A stretch of DNA of 64,000 nt from Prevotella communis (GTDB taxonomy: Bacteria; Bacteroidota; Bacteroidia; Bacteroidales; Bacteroidaceae), in contig NZ_CP091792.1 of the NCBI RefSeq assembly GCF_022024115.1, positions 930,001 to 994,000 on the forward strand, given 5' to 3'. Shown here in pieces: positions 58,844 to 64,000 of the stretch. How positions within the stretch are numbered: the stretch's first letter is position 1; each line of letters opens with the position of its first letter. The notes beneath the pieces were generated by a model. The model searched no databases. It saw only the letters and a list, made by a program, of their open reading frames with translations, and was not told the DNA's origin. The position numbers and the translations under genes were made by a program.

Positions 58844-60388
58844 ATGGTGGATTTAATTTTTGTGGTATTAATAGCCGTAGCAACCTTCATTATTGGAGGA
58901 TTGTGCGGATATTTTGTTTTCCTTAAGGTCCTCAAGGGAAAATACAACACGATGGTCGATTCGGCTAATAAGGAGGCTGAGGTCATCAAAGAGAAAAAGC
59001 TGTTGGAAGTTAAGGAGAAGTTCCTCAACAAAAAGAGTGAGCTCGAGAAAGAGGTACAGCAGCGTAACCAGCACATCCAGCAGAGTGAGAATCGCCTGAA
59101 ACAACGTGAGATTTCACTGAACCAACGCCAGGAGGAGCTGGGACGTCGTAAGAACGATCTTGACAACCAGCAGCAGCGCATTGACAATGAGAAAAAGGCA
59201 TTGGCATTGAAGCAGGATGAACTGGGTAAGATGCAGCAGAAAGAGCGCGAGAAGCTGGAGGAACTCTCTGGACTGAGCGCAGAGGAAGCTAAGAACCGCC
59301 TGGTAGAGGCCATGAAGGACGAGGCCCGTACCGATGCTGCAGCTTATGTGAATGAGATTATGGACGAGGCCAAGCTGAATGCGAATGCACAGGCAAAGAA
59401 AATTGTGATTCAGACCATCCAGCGAGTAGCTACTGAAACCGCCATTGAGAACAGTGTATCTGTATTCCATATTGATAATGATGACGTAAAAGGCCGTGTG
59501 ATTGGTCGTGAGGGTAGAAATATCCGTGCACTGGAGGCCGCCTGTGGTGTAGAAATCGTTGTTGACGATACACCTGAGGCTATCGTTATCAGTGGTTTTG
59601 ACCCCGTTCGTCGTGAGGTATGTCGTCTGGCTCTCCATCAGTTGGTTAGCGATGGCCGTATCCACCCCGCTCGTATTGAAGAGGTTGTGGCAAAGGTTAA
59701 GAAACAGCTTGACAACGAGATTATTGAGACTGGTAAGCGTACAGCTATCGACTTGGGTATCCACGGCCTGCATCCTGAACTGGTACGTATCATCGGTAAG
59801 ATGAAGTATCGCTCAAGTTATGGACAGAACCTGTTGCAGCATGCACGTGAGACCGCAAACCTCTGTGCTGTGATGGCTTCAGAGCTTGGCTTGAATCCCA
59901 AGAAGGCAAAGCGTGCCGGTTTGCTCCACGATATTGGTAAGGTGCCCGATGAGGAGAGTGAGATGCCTCACGCACTGTATGGCGCTAAGATTGCCGAGAA
60001 ATACAAGGAGAAACCCGATATCTGCAATGCTATTGGTGCTCACCACGATGAGATGGAGATGCAGACACTGCTGGCTCCTATCGTTCAGGTTTGCGATGCT
60101 ATCAGTGGTGCTCGTCCTGGTGCACGTCGTGAGATCGTAGAGGCTTACATCAAGCGTCTGAATGATCTTGAGGCTATTGCCATGAGCTATCCTGGCGTTA
60201 CCAAGACCTACGCTATTCAGGCTGGTCGTGAGCTTCGTGTGATTGTCGGTGCAGACAAGATGGATGATGCCGAGACAGAGGCACTGAGCGGCGAGATTGC
60301 TACAAAGATTCAGAATGAGATGACCTATCCCGGTCAGGTGAAGATTACCGTGATTCGCGAGACAAGATCTGTAGCTTACGCTAAGTAA
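58844..60388 (+). CDS. rny: Ribonuclease Y
   Basis: A membrane-bound endoribonuclease that starts mRNA decay. It has 514 aa: an N-terminal membrane segment ([20 protein letters not shown]), a coiled coil at about 30-190, a KH domain ([20 protein letters not shown]) and an HD domain with H362-D363 in [12 protein letters not shown]. Every family element is present. It ends at a strong bidirectional hairpin. Confidence 0.97.
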   Translation: MVDLIFVVLIAVATFIIGGLCGYFVFLKVLKGKYNTMVDSANKEAEVIKEKKLLEVKEKFLNKKSELEKEVQQRNQHIQQSENRLKQREISLNQRQEELGRRKNDLDNQQQRIDNEKKALALKQDELGKMQQKEREKLEELSGLSAEEAKNRLVEAMKDEARTDAAAYVNEIMDEAKLNANAQAKKIVIQTIQRVATETAIENSVSVFHIDNDDVKGRVIGREGRNIRALEAACGVEIVVDDTPEAIVISGFDPVRREVCRLALHQLVSDGRIHPARIEEVVAKVKKQLDNEIIETGKRTAIDLGIHGLHPELVRIIGKMKYRSSYGQNLLQHARETANLCAVMASELGLNPKKAKRAGLLHDIGKVPDEESEMPHALYGAKIAEKYKEKPDICNAIGAHHDEMEMQTLLAPIVQVCDAISGARPGARREIVEAYIKRLNDLEAIAMSYPGVTKTYAIQAGRELRVIVGADKMDDAETEALSGEIATKIQNEMTYPGQVKITVIRETRSVAYAK

Positions 60389-60412
60389 GGGAATAGGGAT
60401 AAACTAAAAGTG

Positions 60413-60462
60413 AAAAATTTGCTACCGCGCGCCTGCTTTCAGGACAGCGGTAGCAAATTTTT
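60413..60462. terminator. Bidirectional terminator between rny and DUF1573
   Basis: AAAAATTTGCTACCGC (60413-60428) pairs perfectly with 60447-60462, with an inner CCTG/CAGG stem, A-rich before and T-rich after, so it works for both converging genes. The 16-bp stem is flanked by AAAGTGAAAA/TTTTCACTTT words that can extend it. Confidence 0.88.
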
Positions 60463-60487
60463 TACTTTTCACTTTTACTTTTTACCT

Positions 60488-60877
60488 TTATTTCGCTTCT
60501 TCCATATCACCTTCGATATAGAGTCGGGTCATTTCTGTGACGCCGTTGGTGCGTACGGTGATAGACTTCTTGAAGTGTCCGGGGAACTTACCTGTGCCAT
60601 TGTAGGTTACTGTAATCTCACCCTTTTCACCTGGCTGGATGGGTTTCTTGGTGTATTCGGGCACCGTGCATCCGCAAGAAGCAATAGCTTGGTTAATTAC
60701 TAACGGCGTCTCGCCGATGTTCTGGAAGGCAAAGGTGCAAGTGACGATAGGATCCTTCTCCGAGAATTTTCCGAAGTTGTGGGTTAGCTTGTCAAACTTG
60801 ATCTCAGCCTTCTTCTGTGCCATTGCGAAAGTCATTCCGCAAATGAGCATCATCGTGATAAGCAATACTTTTTTCAT
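60488..60877 (-). CDS. DUF1573 periplasmic protein
   Basis: A 129-aa protein with signal peptide ending TFAMA. The rest is one DUF1573 immunoglobulin-like domain (KLTHNFGKFSEKDPIVTCTF; ACGCTVPEYTKKPIQPGEKG; VTYNGTGKFPGHFKKSITVR). Such small beta-sandwich proteins are very numerous in Bacteroidota and are probably surface or periplasmic. It lies 22 bp upstream of the 3' end of the GH105 gene on the same strand, so it may be read from the GH105 transcript. Function unknown. Confidence 0.88.
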   Translation of the reverse strand: MKKVLLITMMLICGMTFAMAQKKAEIKFDKLTHNFGKFSEKDPIVTCTFAFQNIGETPLVINQAIASCGCTVPEYTKKPIQPGEKGEITVTYNGTGKFPGHFKKSITVRTNGVTEMTRLYIEGDMEEAK

Positions 60878-60898
60878 AAGTCGATCGTCTTTAGTTAT

Positions 60899-62050
60899 TT
60901 ATTTGACGTTGTTCTTCTGTAATAGTTTAAAATATTCCGTAGCGCCCAACAGGAAACAGCCAGTGCCGTAATCCTCGAAGTCGGGAACCTTGGTGTAACT
61001 CAGGGGCTGACCGGCAGAGGGGTCTTTGCCTGTGCCCTGCATCCAGCCCAGGAAACCGTCCTGATGAACTGCATCGCGTACCATAGCCGTCCAGGCTTTG
61101 TCGCACACAGGACTATAGACCTTTGCTTTCAGGTAGCCTTTCTGAATGCCCCATGCCATGCCATAGAGGAACAGGGCCGTACCACTTGTCTCAGGCATCT
61201 CGTAGTTGGTTGATACCAAACTGGGATTCCAGAAACCATCCTCACGCTGACATTTGCGCAGACCCTCACTCATCAGGAGAAAGTCCTTCTTCAGTTCTTT
61301 GTATTCTTTTGACTTCTCGGGCAGCAGGTTCATGCAACGCACCAGCGCGGCATATACCCAACCGTTACCACGGCTCCAGTAGCAGTCCTTGTCGTCGGGC
61401 TCCTTGTAGGGAGGTACGTAGTCGGCATCACGCCACCACAGTCCGTCTTTCACATTAAACAGTCCACCGCCACATTCATTCCTGCTCCAGCGGTACATCT
61501 TCATACCGTGGTCCAGGTATTTCTTGTAGCCGGTCTCTTTATACATCTGCACATACAGTGGCATTGCCATCTGGATGGCGTCAATCCATGTCCACCAGCC
61601 ATAGAGACTCTGATTCTTCTTGTTGGCCGTATGCATCTGGTAGTCAAGGTTCTCGCGGATATTCCTTATCTGCTCTTCCTTGTCCTTATTGCTGTAGGGC
61701 AACAGCTCTATGTAGGTCTGTCCACAGCATTGGTCGTCGGCATCACATGTATTCATGCCGTTTCTGGGGCTCCATTTGTGGAAATCGGCCCATGTCATTG
61801 CATAGTCTATGTAACGCTGCTGTGGGTCTATCTGTTGCAAGGCCATGAGTCCTTCGTAATAGACGGCACGCGTCCACAGATTAGACGGTCTTACCTTCTT
61901 GACGTTGGTGGGCAATGTCGGGTCGGCATACTTTGCCATGAAGTAGTCATTGGCCTTACGTGCTACGCTCAGCACGTCGTTGGCTGTTGTTTGTGCCATG
62001 GCTCCCAGTGTCATAATGGTAGCCAGCATCATTGTAGATAGTCTTTTCAT
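60899..62050 (-). CDS. GH105-type unsaturated rhamnogalacturonyl hydrolase
   Basis: It would remove the unsaturated galacturonyl residue left by pectate or rhamnogalacturonan lyases. It has 383 aa, with a signal peptide (MKRLSTMMLATIMTLGAMAQ). The alpha/alpha barrel carries DADDQCCGQTYIELL with the catalytic Asp, and SRGNGWVYAALVRCMNLLPE, typical of GH105/GH88. A longer frame from 62131 crosses the promoter; ATG 62050 is chosen. It suits the same pectin diet as the GH127 and GH43 enzymes. Confidence 0.9.
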   Translation of the reverse strand: MKRLSTMMLATIMTLGAMAQTTANDVLSVARKANDYFMAKYADPTLPTNVKKVRPSNLWTRAVYYEGLMALQQIDPQQRYIDYAMTWADFHKWSPRNGMNTCDADDQCCGQTYIELLPYSNKDKEEQIRNIRENLDYQMHTANKKNQSLYGWWTWIDAIQMAMPLYVQMYKETGYKKYLDHGMKMYRWSRNECGGGLFNVKDGLWWRDADYVPPYKEPDDKDCYWSRGNGWVYAALVRCMNLLPEKSKEYKELKKDFLLMSEGLRKCQREDGFWNPSLVSTNYEMPETSGTALFLYGMAWGIQKGYLKAKVYSPVCDKAWTAMVRDAVHQDGFLGWMQGTGKDPSAGQPLSYTKVPDFEDYGTGCFLLGATEYFKLLQKNNVK

Positions 62051-62078
62051 TGTAGTCTTTTTGTCTCGTTTTTGGGTG

Positions 62079-62110
62079 CAAAGATACGAATAAGTGTGAG
62101 AAAAAACAAA
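62079..62110 (-). promoter_or_regulatory. GH105 promoter
   Basis: Minus-strand TTTG (62107-62110), 20-nt spacer, TATCTTTG (62079-62086). The stretch CTTATTCGTATCTTTGCA is nearly the same as the aspS and menB promoter repeats. Confidence 0.78.
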
Positions 62111-62138
62111 TAAATTATGAAAAGAAAACAAATTTCTT

Positions 62139-62169
62139 TTTGCATTTCGCTATCTTATTCGTACCTTTG
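62139..62169 (+). promoter_or_regulatory. aspS promoter (relative of the menB promoter repeat)
   Basis: TTTG (62139-62142), 19-nt spacer, TACCTTTG (62162-62169). The 31 bp match the menB repeat except for two bases in the spacer (CTATCTT instead of CTCGCTT). Confidence 0.82.
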
Positions 62170-62199
62170 CATCCCGAAAGTAAAAACATAATATATAAG

Positions 62200-63960
62200 A
62201 TGTATAGGACTAAGACTTGTGGTGAGTTAAGACTCACCGATGCCGGCAATGAGGTGAAGCTCGCCGGATGGGTTCAGCGCACACGTAAGATGGGTGGTAT
62301 GACCTTCGTTGACCTGCGCGACCGTTATGGAATCACACAGTTGGTGTTTGACGAGTCAAAGGATGCAGCTCTTTGTGAGCGTGCCAATAAACTGGGTCGT
62401 GAATTCTGTATCCAGGTGGTTGGTGTCGTGAGCGAGCGTCAGTCAAAGAACCCCAAGATGCCTACGGGTGATATTGAGATACTGGCTTCTGAGTTGAACG
62501 TGTTGAGCGAGAGCCTGACACCTCCGTTTACGATTGAAGACCAGACCGATGGTGGTGATGATATCCGCATGAAGTACCGCTATCTGGACTTGCGTCGTTC
62601 TGCTGTACGTAAGAACTTGGAATTGCGTCACAAGATGACCATCCTGATCCGTAACTTCCTTGATGCACAGAACTTCATTGAGGTTGAGACACCTATCCTG
62701 ATTGGTTCTACTCCTGAAGGTGCCCGCGACTTCGTGGTGCCCAGTCGTATGAATCCTGGTCAGTTCTATGCATTGCCTCAGAGTCCTCAGACCTTGAAGC
62801 AGTTGCTGATGGTTTCCGGCTTCGACCGTTATTTCCAGATTGCCAAGTGTTTCCGTGATGAGGATTTACGTGCTGACCGTCAGCCTGAGTTTACGCAGAT
62901 TGACTGTGAGATGTCTTTCGTAGAGCAGGAGGATGTGCTTCAGATTTTCGAGGATTTGGCCCGTCATCTCTTCAAGGAGATTCGTGGCATCGAGTTGCCT
63001 GCCCTGCAGCGCATGACCTGGCATGAGGCAATGCGTCGTTTCGGTTCTGACAAGCCCGACCTCCGTTTCGGTATGGAGTTCGTGGAGTTGATGGACGTTC
63101 TGAAGGGTACAGGTTCTTTCCCCGTGTTCAACGAAGCTAACTATATCGGTGGTATCTGTGTACCTGGTGCTGCTGATTATACCCGTAAGCAGCTCGACCA
63201 ACTGACTGAGTTCGTGAAGCGTCCTCAGGTAGGTGCAAAGGGCTTGGTTTATGTGAAGTTCAATGCTGATGGCACTGTGAAGTCATCTATAGATAAGTTC
63301 TATGAGCCTGAGGTATGGCAGAAGGTGAAAGAGGCTATGGGCGCCAAGGATGGCGACCTCGTGCTGATTCTCTCTGGCGATAATGCCAACAAGACTCGCG
63401 TACAGCTCTGCACACTGCGTCTGGAGATGGGTGATCGTCTGGGGCTGCGTGACAAGGATAAGTTTGTGTGCTTGTGGATTGTTGACTTCCCCCTGTTCGA
63501 GTGGAGTGACGAGGAGCAGCGCCTGATGGCTACCCACCATCCGTTTACGATGCCTAACCCCGATGATATCCCCTTGCTCGATACCGATCCTGCCAAGGTG
63601 CGTGCCGTGGCTTACGACTTCGTATGTAATGGCGTAGAGGTAGGCGGTGGCTCACTGCGTATCCATGATGGCAAGCTGCAGGAGAAAATGTTCCAGATTC
63701 TGGGCTTCACGCCTGAGCGTGCCATGGCTCAGTTCGGCTTCCTCATTAATGCCTTTAAGTACGGTGCACCTCCTCATGCAGGTCTGGCCTTCGGTCTTGA
63801 TCGCTTCGTGTCGTTGATGGCTGGCCTCGATAGTATTCGTGACTGTATTGCCTTCCCGAAGAATAATTCCGGACGCGACGTGATGCTTGATGCTCCAGGC
63901 GAACTCGACCCCAAACAGTTGGAGGAACTTCAGCTTAAAGTTGACCTGAGTCAAGAATAG
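62200..63960 (+). CDS. aspS: Aspartyl-tRNA synthetase
   Basis: A 586-aa class II synthetase that charges tRNA-Asp. N-terminal OB domain ([20 protein letters not shown]), motif 1 ([17 protein letters not shown]), motif 2 ([18 protein letters not shown]), the bacterial insertion domain at about 280-420, and motif 3 ([15 protein letters not shown]). Full bacterial-type length. I chose ATG 62200 because the longer frame begins within the promoter. Whether it also charges tRNA-Asn cannot be judged here. Confidence 0.97.
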   Translation: MYRTKTCGELRLTDAGNEVKLAGWVQRTRKMGGMTFVDLRDRYGITQLVFDESKDAALCERANKLGREFCIQVVGVVSERQSKNPKMPTGDIEILASELNVLSESLTPPFTIEDQTDGGDDIRMKYRYLDLRRSAVRKNLELRHKMTILIRNFLDAQNFIEVETPILIGSTPEGARDFVVPSRMNPGQFYALPQSPQTLKQLLMVSGFDRYFQIAKCFRDEDLRADRQPEFTQIDCEMSFVEQEDVLQIFEDLARHLFKEIRGIELPALQRMTWHEAMRRFGSDKPDLRFGMEFVELMDVLKGTGSFPVFNEANYIGGICVPGAADYTRKQLDQLTEFVKRPQVGAKGLVYVKFNADGTVKSSIDKFYEPEVWQKVKEAMGAKDGDLVLILSGDNANKTRVQLCTLRLEMGDRLGLRDKDKFVCLWIVDFPLFEWSDEEQRLMATHHPFTMPNPDDIPLLDTDPAKVRAVAYDFVCNGVEVGGGSLRIHDGKLQEKMFQILGFTPERAMAQFGFLINAFKYGAPPHAGLAFGLDRFVSLMAGLDSIRDCIAFPKNNSGRDVMLDAPGELDPKQLEELQLKVDLSQE

Positions 63961-64000
63961 TTAACATATTGCTAGAAACTTCGGTGTTTTAGTTAGTTTT

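Overview
The window comes from a Bacteroidota genome, most likely a Prevotella-type (Prevotellaceae) gut or rumen bacterium. Four things support this. Promoters follow the TTTG-N19/20-TAnnTTTG pattern of this phylum's primary sigma factor, and Shine-Dalgarno sites are nearly absent. Secreted enzymes for pectin side chains are present (GH127, GH43, GH105, a GH2-type enzyme). A PorD-like (DUF4835) protein and C-terminal tails resembling type IX secretion signals occur. The gene orders infC-rpmI-rplT, coaBC-DUF4835-recN and zapA-rny are typical of the phylum. I see no tRNA, rRNA, CRISPR array, integrase or transposase gene.

Layout. 1-3.2 kb: secreted GH127 arabinofuranosidase. 3.2-4.0 kb: about 860 bp without a recognised protein gene, holding a probable promoter-to-terminator RNA and a strong hairpin before a transporter. 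4.0-6.4 kb: SLC13 permease and, on the minus strand, a DUF3127 protein with an SSB-like tip. 6.5-18.9 kb: a long co-directional run (dnaN, DnaQ-like exonuclease, coaBC, PorD-like, recN, protease-like TPR protein, MgtC, M3 peptidase, dCMP deaminase, S41 protease). 18.9-20.3 kb: recF and a DUF721 gene on the minus strand. 20.4-23.2 kb: TPR protein, ribH, outer-membrane protein, exonuclease III. 23.4-31.4 kb: four-gene sugar operon (MFS symporter, DUF5107-TPR, SGNH hydrolase, GH2). 31.4-32.7 kb: cysteine desulfidase-like gene. 32.9-36.4 kb: three secreted proteins of unknown function. 36.4-38.3 kb: LytS/LytT-type two-component system whose kinase carries a His/Met-rich, probably periplasmic loop. 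38.4-40.2 kb: LEA-like lipoprotein and ROK kinase. 40.2-48.5 kb: menaquinone genes (thioesterase, menF, menD, menB, menC, menE), interrupted by an inverted menD-kinase pair and an 822-bp repeat-rich gap. 48.5-53.3 kb: aroB, GH43, infC-rpmI-rplT. 53.4-57.3 kb: exopolysaccharide genes (rfbA, Wzc-type kinase, HAD). 57.4-60.4 kb: unknown protein, coiled-coil protein, zapA, rny. 60.5-64 kb: DUF1573, GH105, aspS.

How the genes work together. The men genes with aroB cover chorismate supply through to the naphthoquinone ring; menA and menH are not in the window. GH127, GH43 and GH105 fit digestion of arabinan and rhamnogalacturonan. The sugar operon has no SusC/D pair and may import its product by proton symport.

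The most unusual signals are in the DNA itself. A 177-bp nested inverted repeat with TTACAG triplets lies upstream of menB. A 36-bp promoter-bearing sequence is duplicated there and has relatives before aspS and GH105. Short intergenic words (CTCAAA/CTCAG and a GAGCTCGAGCGG-type word) have spread in frame into recF, menF and coaBC.
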